Positions 18,028-26,653 of a stretch of 64,000 bases of DNA are shown here, piece after piece; within the stretch, counting starts at the first letter, position 1, and each line of letters begins with the position of its first letter. A program made the translations under genes and the position numbers. The DNA is from Bradyrhizobium sp. CCGE-LA001 (GTDB taxonomy: Bacteria > Pseudomonadota > Alphaproteobacteria > Rhizobiales > Xanthobacteraceae), in contig NZ_CP013949.1 in NCBI RefSeq assembly GCF_000296215.2, positions 5,387,501 to 5,451,500 on the forward strand, read 5' to 3'. Below the pieces are notes generated by a model. That model was given only the letters and a program-made list of their open reading frames with translations. It did no database searches and had not been told where the DNA came from.

Positions 18028-19098
18028 ATGAACCAAGATTCGCAATTTAGTGAAGATCCAGACCGGAGCGATACGCGCCCGATCCTGATCATTCCCTACA
18101 TGTGGATCGGCGATTTCGTCCGGAATCACACCGTTGTGCGGGTGCTGAAGCAGCGCTGGCCGAACCGGCCGGTCGATCTGCTCACGACGTCGCTGTGTGC
18201 CCCGCTGGTCGATTACATGCCCGGCGTGCGTGAGGGCATCGTCTGGGACCTGCCGCGCGGCCGGCTCGCCATTGGCCGCCAGCTCAGCCTGGCAAAACTG
18301 CTGCGCGCGCGGAACTACGGCACCGCTTTGGTGCTGCCCCGGACCTGGAAGGCGGCCATTGCGCCTGCGCTGGCCGGCATCCCCGAACGGGTCGGCTTCG
18401 TCGGCGAGTTCCGGTTCGGCCTGCTCAACCACTGGCGCTGGGGCGAGAAGAAGCTGCCCCGCTTCATCGACAAGAACGCCGCCCTCGCGCAGCCCGATGG
18501 CGCGCCCCTGCCCCCGGAATGGCCGGTGCCGCAGCTCCGCGTGCCCCCAGAGGACATCGTCCGCTGGCGACAGGCCAACGGACTGAGCAACGGCGCAGCC
18601 GTGGCGCTGGCCCCCGGCTCGGTCGGCATCTCCAAGCGCTGGACCTCCTACCCCGAGGCCGCGCGGTTGCTGGTCGAGCGCGGGCTGGAGGTCTGGGTGG
18701 TCGGCGGCCCCGCGGAAAAGGACCTGGCCCAGGAGATCGTGGCGGCTGGCGGCCCGGGTGTCCGCGACCTCACCGGCACCGATTTGCGCAACGGCGTGCT
18801 GGCCATGGCCGCCGCCGGCGTCGCCATCTCCAACGATTCCGGCCTGATGCACATCGCAGCCGCCCTCGGCACCCCCACCATGGGCATCTTCGGCCCGACC
18901 AGCCCCTATCTCTGGGCTCCCCTCAACGGCCTCGCCGCAACCGTGGTGCAGGACAAGAGCGTGCTGTCGTGCCAGCCCTGCCAGAGCACGATCTGCAAGA
19001 TGAACGACCACCGCTGCATGCGGGACATCGCGGCGAGCGAGGTGGTGGCGATCGCGCAGCGGGTGCTGGGGGAAACGGGGGTAAGGACGGAGACGTAA
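18028..19098 (+). CDS. waaF: Lipopolysaccharide heptosyltransferase II (GT9)
   Basis: A 356-residue GT9 enzyme that adds the second heptose of the LPS inner core. Recognisable segments are IIPYMWIGDFVRNHTVVR, LPRTWKAAIAP, VALAPGSVGISKRW and the ADP-heptose-binding NDSGLMHIAAALGTPTMGIF. The C-terminal SCQPCQSTICKMNDHRCM cysteine cluster is also seen in WaaF proteins. It is divergent from hldD with about 160 bp between the starts, so donor synthesis and transfer are probably co-expressed. The first 15 residues are not conserved in pattern, and the true start could be slightly downstream. Confidence 0.93.
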   Translation: MNQDSQFSEDPDRSDTRPILIIPYMWIGDFVRNHTVVRVLKQRWPNRPVDLLTTSLCAPLVDYMPGVREGIVWDLPRGRLAIGRQLSLAKLLRARNYGTALVLPRTWKAAIAPALAGIPERVGFVGEFRFGLLNHWRWGEKKLPRFIDKNAALAQPDGAPLPPEWPVPQLRVPPEDIVRWRQANGLSNGAAVALAPGSVGISKRWTSYPEAARLLVERGLEVWVVGGPAEKDLAQEIVAAGGPGVRDLTGTDLRNGVLAMAAAGVAISNDSGLMHIAAALGTPTMGIFGPTSPYLWAPLNGLAATVVQDKSVLSCQPCQSTICKMNDHRCMRDIAASEVVAIAQRVLGETGVRTET

Positions 19099-19120
19099 AG
19101 GGGCCTTCGCACGCGCCTTT

Positions 19121-19134
19121 GTAACAAATGTTAC
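19121..19134. promoter_or_regulatory. Short inverted repeat before the small 19.2-kb gene
   Basis: GTAACA and TGTTAC form a perfect 6-bp inverted repeat with a 2-bp centre, about 49 bp before the ATG at 19183. The position and AT-richness fit an operator or promoter element. No regulator is identified. Confidence 0.35.
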
Positions 19135-19182
19135 TTACACACTCGGGAAGAGTCGGCATCCTCGCATTTCCGGGGAGAGCCA

Positions 19183-19365
19183 ATGGACGACGATTTCATC
19201 AAAACGCGCGCCGAGCACATCCGCGAACTTGCGACCAAGGCTGACCCGTTCACCAAGAAGCGCCTGCTCGACCTTGCGAGCGCCTACGAGCGCAGGCTGC
19301 GGCCAGCAACCTCCCCCGCTGCGAGAGCGCCGGGTGCTCATTTGCAGCCGCGGGCGAAGCAGTAG
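19183..19365 (+). CDS. Small conserved-looking hypothetical protein (60 aa)
   Basis: This short charged protein (MDDDFIKTRAEHIRELATKA then DPFTKKRLLDLASAYERRL) is preceded by a good ribosome site, GGGGAGAG, at 6-7 bp. The N-terminal two-thirds is predicted to be helical and the tail is rich in Pro, Ala and Arg. Such 50-70 aa helical proteins are frequent in Bradyrhizobium genomes, and I do not know a function. It stands 3 bp before a PilZ-domain gene on the same strand, suggesting co-expression. Confidence 0.65.
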   Translation: MDDDFIKTRAEHIRELATKADPFTKKRLLDLASAYERRLRPATSPAARAPGAHLQPRAKQ

Positions 19366-19368
19366 GGC

Positions 19369-19677
19369 ATGCCGAAAGAGAAGGAACGCGAGAGCCAGCG
19401 CGTCGCCTTCGAGCGGCCGCTGCCGGCCCAGATGATGGCGATCGACGGCACCTGGCGGCGCCCCTGCTACGTCAAGGACGTGTCCGAGAACTCCGCCACG
19501 CTTCGCGTCGAGAGCTCCATCGAGGGCCTGACGCTGGCCGAATTCTTTCTTGTCCTTTCCTCGGTCGGCCTCGCCTACCGGCGATGCCAGCTCGATCGCG
19601 TGAACGGCGACGAACTCGAGGTCAGCTTCCTGCGTCAGAAGGCCAGGAAGCAGGCCGCACGACAATCCTCGGATTGA
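19369..19677 (+). CDS. PilZ-domain protein
   Basis: A 102-residue single-domain protein. The N-terminal RVAFERPLPAQM provides the arginine pair expected of the c-di-GMP-binding RxxxR region, and CYVKDVSENSATLRV is the second PilZ motif (D-x-S-x-x-S/G). The rest is a small beta-barrel, with a basic C-terminus. PilZ proteins sense c-di-GMP and often control motility or exopolysaccharide. The glycine of the second motif is replaced by serine, so ligand binding is uncertain. It is probably in an operon with the 60-residue protein just upstream. Confidence 0.75.
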   Translation: MPKEKERESQRVAFERPLPAQMMAIDGTWRRPCYVKDVSENSATLRVESSIEGLTLAEFFLVLSSVGLAYRRCQLDRVNGDELEVSFLRQKARKQAARQSSD

Positions 19678-19909
19678 TCGGGCCAGAGATCCGCCACCCG
19701 GCTCGTCCGGCGGACGTCCTGCGGACGTCCTGCGGAAAACAGGCATGTTGGGATGATGCCTGTCTACAGGTGTTTTGCCCGACGCGTCGAACTTCGAAAA
19801 ATCAGCACCCAAGAGAGCCGCCGGCCAAGTCGTTGATCTTGCTATCGTCGTCTACTGTGCATGGGGTTGTTTTCGCACTTATTGTTTGGCGCGCGCGAAA
19901 TGTGACGAT

Positions 19910-20947
19910 TCAGAGCAGCGGCCGATAGACCTCACCGATCCGCGTCGCCTCCGCGTCCAGGCTGAAGCGCTCGAGCACCCGCGCCCGCCCTCGCGCGCCC
20001 ATTGCCGTCGCTGCATCGACATCGCCCATCAGCGGCTCCAGCGCGGCGACCAACGCGTCCGCATCGCCGGTCGGGATCAATACGCCGCTGACGCCATCCT
20101 CCACCACGAGCTCGGCCGCGCCGGCGCGTGCGGCGACGAGGGCGCTGCCGGCCGCCATCGCCTCGATCAGCGTCAGGCCAAAACCTTCGTTGCGCGAGGT
20201 GAAGGCGTAGATCGTCAGCCGCTGATACCAGCGCTGCACCTGCTCGATCGGCAATTCGCCGGTGATGATGATGCGCGATTGCAGGCCGGCTGCCTCGATG
20301 CGCTTTTTCAGATCGTTGGCGAAAGCTGTCTGCTCGGGCGTGACCTGGCCGACGATCACGGCGGCGAAATCGGGATGACGCGGCAGAAGCCGGCACATCG
20401 CATCGACGAATACGTCGGTGCCCTTCTGCGCCCGCACGCGGCCGAAGCAGCCGATGGCGTAGCGGCCGGGCAGACCACTTTCGGCGAACGCCGCCGCACG
20501 ATCCGTCGGAGGAGCATAGACGTCGGTGTCGACACCATGCGGGATCACGGTCGCCTTCACCTTCAGGAACGAAGCCGAGATGTCGCTCGTCGCGATGATC
20601 GCATCCATGCGCCGAATCAGCCAGCGCGTGATCCAGCTGTGATGGCGCTGCGCGGCAGAGGTGAACACGAGCTTGAGCGGCCAGCCGAGCGCGCGCAACA
20701 CGACACCTGCGATCATCTCGTTGTTGCGCCGCGCGTGCCAGATCAGCGGCGCCTTGCGGCGCCACAGCTTCAGGAAATCCGCAACCCCAAGGCGCGCAAT
20801 GCCCTCCGGCGCGTCCGAGCCGAACCAGGCGGCGCGATATAGTTTCGCCAAGCGCGGCGCCACCATCCGGTTGGTCGCGGTGACCCCGGAATAGCGCCTG
20901 TGCAGATTTGGCACGATCACATCGAGATCGCCGGGGAAATTCGCCAC
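19910..20947 (-). CDS. GT4-family glycosyltransferase (LPS core type)
   Basis: A 345-residue retaining GT-B enzyme. It has VIPHGVDTDVY and GCFGRVRAQKGTDVFVDAM in the hinge region, and the EX7E-type donor motif in NEGFGLTLIEAMAAG. Overall resemblance is to rhizobial LpcC/mannosyl-type core transferases. The start is a GTG at 20947 with GGAG upstream. It is divergent from galE. The sugar transferred (mannose, glucose or galactose) cannot be read from sequence. Confidence 0.85.
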   Translation of the reverse strand: MANFPGDLDVIVPNLHRRYSGVTATNRMVAPRLAKLYRAAWFGSDAPEGIARLGVADFLKLWRRKAPLIWHARRNNEMIAGVVLRALGWPLKLVFTSAAQRHHSWITRWLIRRMDAIIATSDISASFLKVKATVIPHGVDTDVYAPPTDRAAAFAESGLPGRYAIGCFGRVRAQKGTDVFVDAMCRLLPRHPDFAAVIVGQVTPEQTAFANDLKKRIEAAGLQSRIIITGELPIEQVQRWYQRLTIYAFTSRNEGFGLTLIEAMAAGSALVAARAGAAELVVEDGVSGVLIPTGDADALVAALEPLMGDVDAATAMGARGRARVLERFSLDAEATRIGEVYRPLL

Positions 20948-21073
20948 GTCACGCTCCGTTTCGCAAAATCCCTATACGCAACATTAAGCATAGTGACCAG
21001 TTCAGCCGCGCCGATACCCCCTCTTCACCACGCAAGCGTTAGTTTTGCGCGTTGATCGAAGACGGGTGAGATC

Positions 21074-22087
21074 ATGACTGTGCTTGTCACCGGCGGTGCC
21101 GGCTATATCGGAAGTCACACGGTTCTGGCGCTGGCGGAAGCCGGCGAGGACGTCGTCGTGATCGACGATCTCTCCACGGGTTTCTCCACCTATCTGCCCG
21201 AGGGCGTGCCGCTCTTCATCGGCGATGCCGGCGACGAGAATTTGCTCGAAGGCGTGATCGCGCAGCACGACATCGAGAGCATCATCCATTTCGCGGGCTC
21301 GGTGGTCGTGCCGGATTCGATGCGCGATCCGCTCGGCTACTACCGCAACAATTTCATGACCGCGCGCAATCTGCTCAACGTCGCGGTCAAGCGCGGCATT
21401 GGCCGCTTCATCTTCTCCTCGACCGCCGCCGTCTACGGCAATCCGGATCAGGTGCCAGTGCCCGAGCACGCGCCGACGCGGCCGCTGTCGCCTTACGGCT
21501 CGTCGAAGCTGATGACGGAGATCATGCTGCACGACGTCGCCGCCGCCTACGGCATGCAATATGTGACCTTGCGCTACTTCAACGTCGCCGGTGCCGATCC
21601 GCACGCACGCATCGGCCTTGCCACCGTCGGCGCCACGCATCTGCTCAAGATCGCGGTGGAAGCCGCCACCGGCCAGCGCGCCAAGATCGACGTGTTCGGC
21701 ACCGATTATCCGACCCCCGACGGCAGCTGCATCCGCGACTTCATCCACGTTACCGACCTGTCGCAGGCGCATCGCTCGGCGCTGGCCTATTTGCGCAATG
21801 GCGGCGCCTCGACGACGCTCAATTGCGGCTATGGCCGTGGCTATTCGGTGCTGGAGACGATCGACGCGGTGCGGCGGGTTTCCGGCCGCAGCTTCGCCGT
21901 GCAATACGCCCCGCGGCGGCCCGGCGACATCATGACCATGGTGGCCGACACCAGCCGCATCCGCGGCCTGCTCGACTGGCGGCCGCAATACGAGGACCTC
22001 GAGACCATCGCTGCCCATGCGCTGGCCTGGGAGGACAAGCTGTTCCGCGAGCGCCACGGCGAGCTCCGCCAGGCCGTGTCGGCCTAG
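21074..22087 (+). CDS. galE: UDP-glucose 4-epimerase
   Basis: A 337-residue extended SDR with VTGGAGYIGSHTVLALAE, VIDDLSTGF, FSSTAAVYG, the catalytic YGSSK, and the GalE-specific RYFNVAGADP and DFIHVTDL segments. It interconverts UDP-glucose and UDP-galactose for surface glycans. The ATG at 21074 is preceded by GGTGAG. It is divergent from the GT4 gene and followed by two stem-loops, then an MsbA-like exporter. Confidence 0.93.
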   Translation: MTVLVTGGAGYIGSHTVLALAEAGEDVVVIDDLSTGFSTYLPEGVPLFIGDAGDENLLEGVIAQHDIESIIHFAGSVVVPDSMRDPLGYYRNNFMTARNLLNVAVKRGIGRFIFSSTAAVYGNPDQVPVPEHAPTRPLSPYGSSKLMTEIMLHDVAAAYGMQYVTLRYFNVAGADPHARIGLATVGATHLLKIAVEAATGQRAKIDVFGTDYPTPDGSCIRDFIHVTDLSQAHRSALAYLRNGGASTTLNCGYGRGYSVLETIDAVRRVSGRSFAVQYAPRRPGDIMTMVADTSRIRGLLDWRPQYEDLETIAAHALAWEDKLFRERHGELRQAVSA

Positions 22088-22101
22088 AATCATCTCAAGC
22101 G

Positions 22102-22142
22102 CAAGCCCTTAATTGGGCTTGAAAAGGCCCGCTTGAGCGGGC
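22102..22142 (+). terminator. Two adjacent stem-loops downstream of galE
   Basis: CAAGCCC-TTAATT-GGGCTTG (22102-22121) and GCCCGC-TTGA-GCGGGC (22127-22142) are two perfect hairpins starting 15 bp after the galE stop codon. They are separated by AAAAG rather than a long T-run, so termination is plausible but not certain. They could also be a processing or attenuation element before the MsbA-like gene. Confidence 0.5.
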
Positions 22143-22205
22143 ACAGAGGCCCATCGATCCCTGACGCGCGGGCAGGCTTTGCCCTGCCCCGTCAATGGAC
22201 CCCGG

Positions 22206-24008
22206 ATGGCCCAGTTTCCAAAGAAAATCACCGACGATCCCTATGCGGCAGTGGTCCTGATTCGCCGCCTGGTCGTGGAGCAGGGCGTCGTCTATTGGCG
22301 GCGGTACCTCGTTGCTTTCGCGTTGATGGCGCTTGCCGCCGGATCGACCGCGGGCGCGACCTATGTGCTCGGCCAGGTCATCAACCAGGCCTATGTCGAC
22401 AAGAACATCCCGGGCATCGCGATGTTCTCTGGCATCACGGTGATCCTGCTGTTCATCAAGGGTGTCGCAACCTACGGCCACATGGTGATCCTGACGAAGA
22501 TCAGCAACGCCATCCTTGCCACCAACCAGCGCCAGCTGTTCGCCAAGCTGATGCGCGAGAGCGTCGGCTTCTTCTCGGAGCGGCATTCCTCTGAATTCCT
22601 GGCGCGGCTGACCGCCGGCGCCAAGTCGATCACCGACGTCCTCAACATGCTTGTCAACGCCGTCGGGCGCGACCTGTTGATGCTGCTCGCCATGATCTGC
22701 GTAATGGTGTGGCAGGACCCGCTGATGTCGTTCATCGGCCTCGTGGCGGTGCCGCCGGCGATGCTGGTGCTGCGCAAGCTGGTCAAGCGCATCAAGGGCC
22801 TTGCCTACAACCAGTTCACCGGCACCGCCGACATCCTGGAGACGATGCAGGAATCGCTGCAAGGCATCCGCACGGTGAAGGCGTTCACGCTCGAAGACAC
22901 CATGCAGAAGCGCATCGACGAGAACATCGCGATCGTCGAGCGTAACGCCAACAAGATGGCGCGGGTCGCCAACCGCTCCAATCCGCTGATGGAGATGCTC
23001 GGCGGCTTCGCGGTGGCCGGCTGCCTGATGTATGGCGGCTATGCCGTCGTCGCGCTCAACGCCACGCCCGGCGCGTTCTTCTCGTTCATGACGGCGTTCC
23101 TGATGGCGACCGAGCCGGCCAAGCGGCTGGCCCGCCTCAACATCGACCTCAACAGCCAGCTCGTCGGCGCGCGCATGCTGCTCGAGATCATTGACAGCCC
23201 GGCGAGCGAGTATTCCGACGACGATAAGCCGGCACTGAAATTGTCCGATGCCCGGATCGAGCTGCGCGACGTCAGCTTCTCCTATCGTAGCGGCGAAACC
23301 GTGCTCAACCGCATGAGCTTCGTGGCCGAGCCCGGCAAGGTCACCGCGCTGGTCGGCCCATCCGGCGGCGGCAAGTCGACCGTGCTGGCGCTGCTGTTGC
23401 GCTTCTACGAGGTGACGCAAGGCGACATCGTGATCGACGGCCAGTCGATCTCATCAGTATCGCGCAAATCGCTGCGTGCGCAGACCGCCTATGTCGGCCA
23501 GGACGTCTATCTGTTCCGTGACACCATCCGCAACAACATCGCCTTCGGCCGACCCGGCGCGAGCGAGGGCGAAATCATCGAGGCCGCGAAGGCGGCTTGC
23601 GCGCATGATTTCATCATGGGCTTCCCGCTCGGTTACGACACGCCGGTCGGCGAGCACGGCACGCAGCTCTCGGGCGGTCAGCGCCAACGCATCGCCGTGG
23701 CGCGCGCGCTGATCAAGAATGCGTCGATCATCCTTCTGGACGAAGCCACCGCCGCGCTCGATTCCGAATCCGAGCGGCAGGTGCAGGAGGCGATCGAGCA
23801 TCTGTGCCAGAACCGCACCACCCTCGTGATCGCGCATCGCCTGCACACCATCATGCACGCCGACAGCATTCTGGTGGTCGAGGGCGGCGAAATCGTCGAG
23901 CAGGGCCGGCACGACGAGCTGCTCCGCCGCGGCGGCCGCTACGCCTCGTTCTTCCGCCTGCAACACCGCGATTCCGGCGCTCTGGCGCCGATCAGCGCAA
24001 CCGCATAG
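22206..24008 (+). CDS. ABC exporter, lipid A/MsbA-like (fused membrane and ATPase domains)
   Basis: A 600-residue half-transporter. Six membrane helices (about residues 25-325) precede an ATPase domain with Walker A GPSGGGKST, signature LSGGQRQRIA and Walker B IILLDEATAALD followed by HRLHT. MsbA-type homodimers flip lipid A-core across the inner membrane, and the position among LPS genes supports this. Drug or glucan exporters share the architecture. I prefer the ATG at 22206 (MAQFPKK) to an upstream TTG. Confidence 0.87.
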   Translation: MAQFPKKITDDPYAAVVLIRRLVVEQGVVYWRRYLVAFALMALAAGSTAGATYVLGQVINQAYVDKNIPGIAMFSGITVILLFIKGVATYGHMVILTKISNAILATNQRQLFAKLMRESVGFFSERHSSEFLARLTAGAKSITDVLNMLVNAVGRDLLMLLAMICVMVWQDPLMSFIGLVAVPPAMLVLRKLVKRIKGLAYNQFTGTADILETMQESLQGIRTVKAFTLEDTMQKRIDENIAIVERNANKMARVANRSNPLMEMLGGFAVAGCLMYGGYAVVALNATPGAFFSFMTAFLMATEPAKRLARLNIDLNSQLVGARMLLEIIDSPASEYSDDDKPALKLSDARIELRDVSFSYRSGETVLNRMSFVAEPGKVTALVGPSGGGKSTVLALLLRFYEVTQGDIVIDGQSISSVSRKSLRAQTAYVGQDVYLFRDTIRNNIAFGRPGASEGEIIEAAKAACAHDFIMGFPLGYDTPVGEHGTQLSGGQRQRIAVARALIKNASIILLDEATAALDSESERQVQEAIEHLCQNRTTLVIAHRLHTIMHADSILVVEGGEIVEQGRHDELLRRGGRYASFFRLQHRDSGALAPISATA

Positions 24009-24041
24009 AGTTCGTTCCACCTCAAGAGCAGCGAGACCCGC

Positions 24042-24743
24042 ATGAACGCCGCCTCCTACGTCATCCCGCTTCCGCCCCAGGCTTCGCTCCCCGTCGTCGG
24101 CGAGAGCGGCAGCTATCCCGTGCGCCGCATCTGGTGCGTCGGCCGCAACTATCTCGAGCACATCCGCGAGATGGGCAATGACGAGCGCGCCCCGCCGTTC
24201 TTCTTCGCCAAGCATGCCGACATGCTGGTGCCTGATGGCGCCACCATCCCCTATCCGCCGCTGACCAAGGATCTGCATCACGAGGTCGAGCTGATCGTCG
24301 CGATGAAAAGCGGCGGCCTCAACATTCCCGCCGACAAGGCGCTCGACCACGTCTACGGCTATGCCGTCGGCATCGACCTGACCCGCCGCGATCTCCAGAT
24401 CGCCTCGCGCAAGAAGGAGCGCCCGTGGGAGATCGGCAAGTCGTTCGACGGCTCCGCCCCCTGCTCCGCGATTCAGCCTGCTGCGAAGATCGGCCATCCC
24501 GCCAAGGGCAAAATCTGGCTCACCGTCAACGGCAAGGAAACGCAGAAGGGCGACCTCACCGAATTGATCTGGAACGTGCCTGAGATCATCTGGCAGCTCT
24601 CGCAGCAAGTGAAGCTCGCCGCCGGCGACATCATCATGACGGGTACGCCCGCCGGCGTGTCGCAGCTCCAGCCCGGCGACAAGCTCGAATGCGGCGTCGA
24701 CGGCGTCGGCACGCTGAAGGTGAGCATCGGCCAGCCCGAATAA
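24042..24743 (+). CDS. Fumarylacetoacetate hydrolase-family protein
   Basis: A 233-residue FAH-fold protein. The metal and substrate region has CVGRNYLEHIREMG, FFFAKHADMLV, HHEVELIVAM (the E-x-E ligands) and the later DIIMTGTPAGVSQLQPGD. The length fits the short single-domain group that includes fumarylpyruvate hydrolases and oxaloacetate decarboxylases, not full-length fumarylacetoacetase. It is isolated between an exporter and a convergent SnoaL-like gene, with a strong terminator directly after it, so its pathway is unknown. Confidence 0.88.
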   Translation: MNAASYVIPLPPQASLPVVGESGSYPVRRIWCVGRNYLEHIREMGNDERAPPFFFAKHADMLVPDGATIPYPPLTKDLHHEVELIVAMKSGGLNIPADKALDHVYGYAVGIDLTRRDLQIASRKKERPWEIGKSFDGSAPCSAIQPAAKIGHPAKGKIWLTVNGKETQKGDLTELIWNVPEIIWQLSQQVKLAAGDIIMTGTPAGVSQLQPGDKLECGVDGVGTLKVSIGQPE

Positions 24744-24765
24744 ACCGTCCGACGATTTCAAACCG

Positions 24766-24796
24766 AAAGGCCCCGGACCTGTCCGGGGCCTTTTCT
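24766..24796. terminator. Strong bidirectional intrinsic terminator
   Basis: A perfect hairpin GGCCCCGGAC-CT-GTCCGGGGCC is flanked by AAA on the left and TTTTCT on the right. It lies between two convergent genes (stops at 24743 and 24810) and can work in both directions, best on the plus strand. Confidence 0.9.
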
Positions 24797-24809
24797 ATTC
24801 CGGTCGCAT

Positions 24810-25268
24810 CTACCAGCCCTTCACCGGCCGATTGGCATGACTTGCCTGCGGGACACCCCGATTGAGCGACATGTGGGAATGCACGCACAGCCAACCATCG
24901 GCGTTTCGCGAGAACACCATCGTCGCCCGGCCGGGCCGTGGAAACGGGCTGCCATCGGGATGGTAGCCCGTGCTCGTCCATGGCGCGATCACGGTCACCA
25001 TCGCGCCGTCGGCGGATGCTAGGATCGAGGCCTGATCGAGCACGAAACGGAAGTCGCTCGTCTTCGGCCAAACGTTATCCCATTGCGTCGAGACCCATTG
25101 ATCGAGGCCGGGAATGACGTCGTTGTGCGTGCCGAAGGCGAGCACGTCCGGATGGAAGAGCGGCCGCGCCGAGGCATAGTCGACCTCGCGGACATAGCCC
25201 GCGAAGGTTTCCAGCCATTGCCGGAAGAATTGCACGATCTTGGTATTGGCGATCGGCAACGGACTCAT
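24810..25268 (-). CDS. SnoaL/YybH-like (NTF2-fold) protein
   Basis: A 152-residue protein from the ATG at 25268 (MSPLPIANTK). Segments such as FFRQWLETFAGYVREVDYAS, LFHPDVLAFGTHNDV and a C-terminal GWLCVHSHMSL have the pattern of NTF2-like ketosteroid-isomerase-fold proteins. These are often small hydrolases, isomerases or binding proteins without a fixed reaction. Longer in-frame reading into the next gene has no support. It follows the LpxO-like gene by 11 bp, so it is probably co-transcribed with it, but the link is unexplained. Confidence 0.75.
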   Translation of the reverse strand: MSPLPIANTKIVQFFRQWLETFAGYVREVDYASARPLFHPDVLAFGTHNDVIPGLDQWVSTQWDNVWPKTSDFRFVLDQASILASADGAMVTVIAPWTSTGYHPDGSPFPRPGRATMVFSRNADGWLCVHSHMSLNRGVPQASHANRPVKGW

Positions 25269-25279
25269 CGCGGCCCCGA

Positions 25280-26209
25280 TCACCGAACTGCCGACCACAC
25301 GATCAAGCCGAGGACCAGCGCCGTCAGCGAGTACTTCAACGTGTAGTAGACGTTGCGATTCCATGCCTTCACCTTGCGGCTGGCGAGATGGATCTCGTAG
25401 AGCTTGCCGAACACCTTGTTCAGCACGCCGACACTCTCGCCATCGACGTTCTGGGTCGCCGACGCTTTGACGATGTGGTGGCTGACCCAGCGGTTGATCG
25501 CGGTCATGAAGCCGAACTTCATCGGGCGCTCGACGTCGCAGAACAGGATGATGCGGTTGACGTCGGTCGCATTCTCCGCGCTGTGGATGAAGGTCTCGTC
25601 GAACATGAAGGCCTCGCCGTCGCGCCAGACGCATTCGACGCCGTCGACGAGGATCCGGCACTTGTTCGAGTTCGGTGTGACCAAGCCGAGGTGATAGCGC
25701 AGCGAGCCCGCGAACGGATCGCGATGAGCCCCCAGCTTGCCGCCCGGCGGCAACATCGCGAACATCGCACCGTGCACCGACGGAATCGAATTGAGCAGCT
25801 CCACCGTCTTGGGGCACAGCGTGCGCGCCGAGGGCAGGAAGTCGTCGTACCATTTCAGGTAAAATCGCTTCCAGCCGCTCTTGAAGAAGGAATAGAAGCC
25901 CCAGTCGTTGTTCTTGGCGGCGGCGCGAATGAAGCCTTCGTCGAACAGGCGCACTGCCTCGTCGCGGATGGTCTCCCAATTCTCGCTGAGCGGCTTAAGC
26001 TCCGGAAACTGCTCGACCGGGATCACCGGCTTGTTCGGCACGGCCGAGCCCGCATACATCAGCACATTGTAGGGTGCGAGATAGGTCGAGTGATCGCCGA
26101 GCTGGCGCGCGAACCGCAGCCGCTGCTTGCCGCGGAAGTGAACGTAAATCGTCGAGGCCGCCAGCACATAGAGAATGACAAGTTGCGGCGCAAAAAGCTG
26201 TTTCAGCAT
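25280..26209 (-). CDS. Aspartyl/asparaginyl beta-hydroxylase family, LpxO-like lipid A hydroxylase
   Basis: About 309 residues from the ATG at 26209, preceded by GGGGAGCTGGGGA. An N-terminal signal-anchor (QLVILYVLAAS) and a C-terminal membrane segment (ALVLGLIVWSA) flank a Fe(II)/2-oxoglutarate dioxygenase fold. The metal ligands are visible as H162 and D164 in GAHRDPFAG and H209 in DETFIHSAENATD, with R219 for 2-oxoglutarate. LpxO enzymes 2-hydroxylate lipid A acyl chains at the cytoplasmic face. The surrounding LPS genes support this, although other family members hydroxylate proteins. Confidence 0.85.
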   Translation of the reverse strand: MLKQLFAPQLVILYVLAASTIYVHFRGKQRLRFARQLGDHSTYLAPYNVLMYAGSAVPNKPVIPVEQFPELKPLSENWETIRDEAVRLFDEGFIRAAAKNNDWGFYSFFKSGWKRFYLKWYDDFLPSARTLCPKTVELLNSIPSVHGAMFAMLPPGGKLGAHRDPFAGSLRYHLGLVTPNSNKCRILVDGVECVWRDGEAFMFDETFIHSAENATDVNRIILFCDVERPMKFGFMTAINRWVSHHIVKASATQNVDGESVGVLNKVFGKLYEIHLASRKVKAWNRNVYYTLKYSLTALVLGLIVWSAVR

Positions 26210-26352
26210 GTCCCCAGCTCCCCAGTGAACCCAGCCCGGGACGTCATCTACCCCCGCCCGGGCGGAGCGGCAAGATATCACCGGGGGGTTGCAAATCACG
26301 CTGCGGGGAGCGTACAGGCGGAACTTGGGTCTGAAGGACCGAAACCGGCCGA

Positions 26353-26508
26353 TCAGGCCCGGGACAGTGCCTGGAGACCCTTGAAGGTCAAGCGCTTGGG
26401 ATCCGTGACCCCGGCAACGTAGAGTCGGCGGATGAAGGCGGTAACGGCGTCGCGGTCGCAATCGGTCAGCGCGACGACGGCGTCGACCGCGATTCTCTGG
26501 GCTTCCAT
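26353..26508 (-). CDS. Small hypothetical protein (51 aa)
   Basis: A short open frame of 52 codons, MEAQRIAVDAVVALTDCDRD at the start and ending LTFKGLQALSRA. A GAGGTAA site lies 5 bp before the ATG. The protein looks like a compact helical domain (VTAFIRRLYVAGVTDPKRL). It lies on the same strand as, and about 143 bp before, the LpxO-like gene. I cannot name a family. Codon use is like the surrounding genes, and the good ribosome site argues it is translated. Confidence 0.55.
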   Translation of the reverse strand: MEAQRIAVDAVVALTDCDRDAVTAFIRRLYVAGVTDPKRLTFKGLQALSRA

Positions 26509-26653
26509 TGGGCTTACCTCGGCCTTGCGAGTACCCCGGCCGAGACAGGCTAGGACTGATCCGTAAATCCGGCGTTAACTGTCCAGCAAGCATGGCCGAT
26601 TCATTGCCGCGGCCGTATACGCGAAACAACGCATTGCGTGGCCCGCCGGCTGC

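Noticed and set aside
19700..19740. Tandem copies of an 11-mer (GCGGACGTCCT) after the PilZ gene
   Set aside because: Only two copies are present and there is no wider structure, so it is probably chance or local slippage.
26210..26629. N-terminal extension of the LpxO-like protein to a start at 26629
   Set aside because: The extra 140 residues are arginine- and proline-rich without family likeness, and the ATG at 26209 has a good ribosome site.
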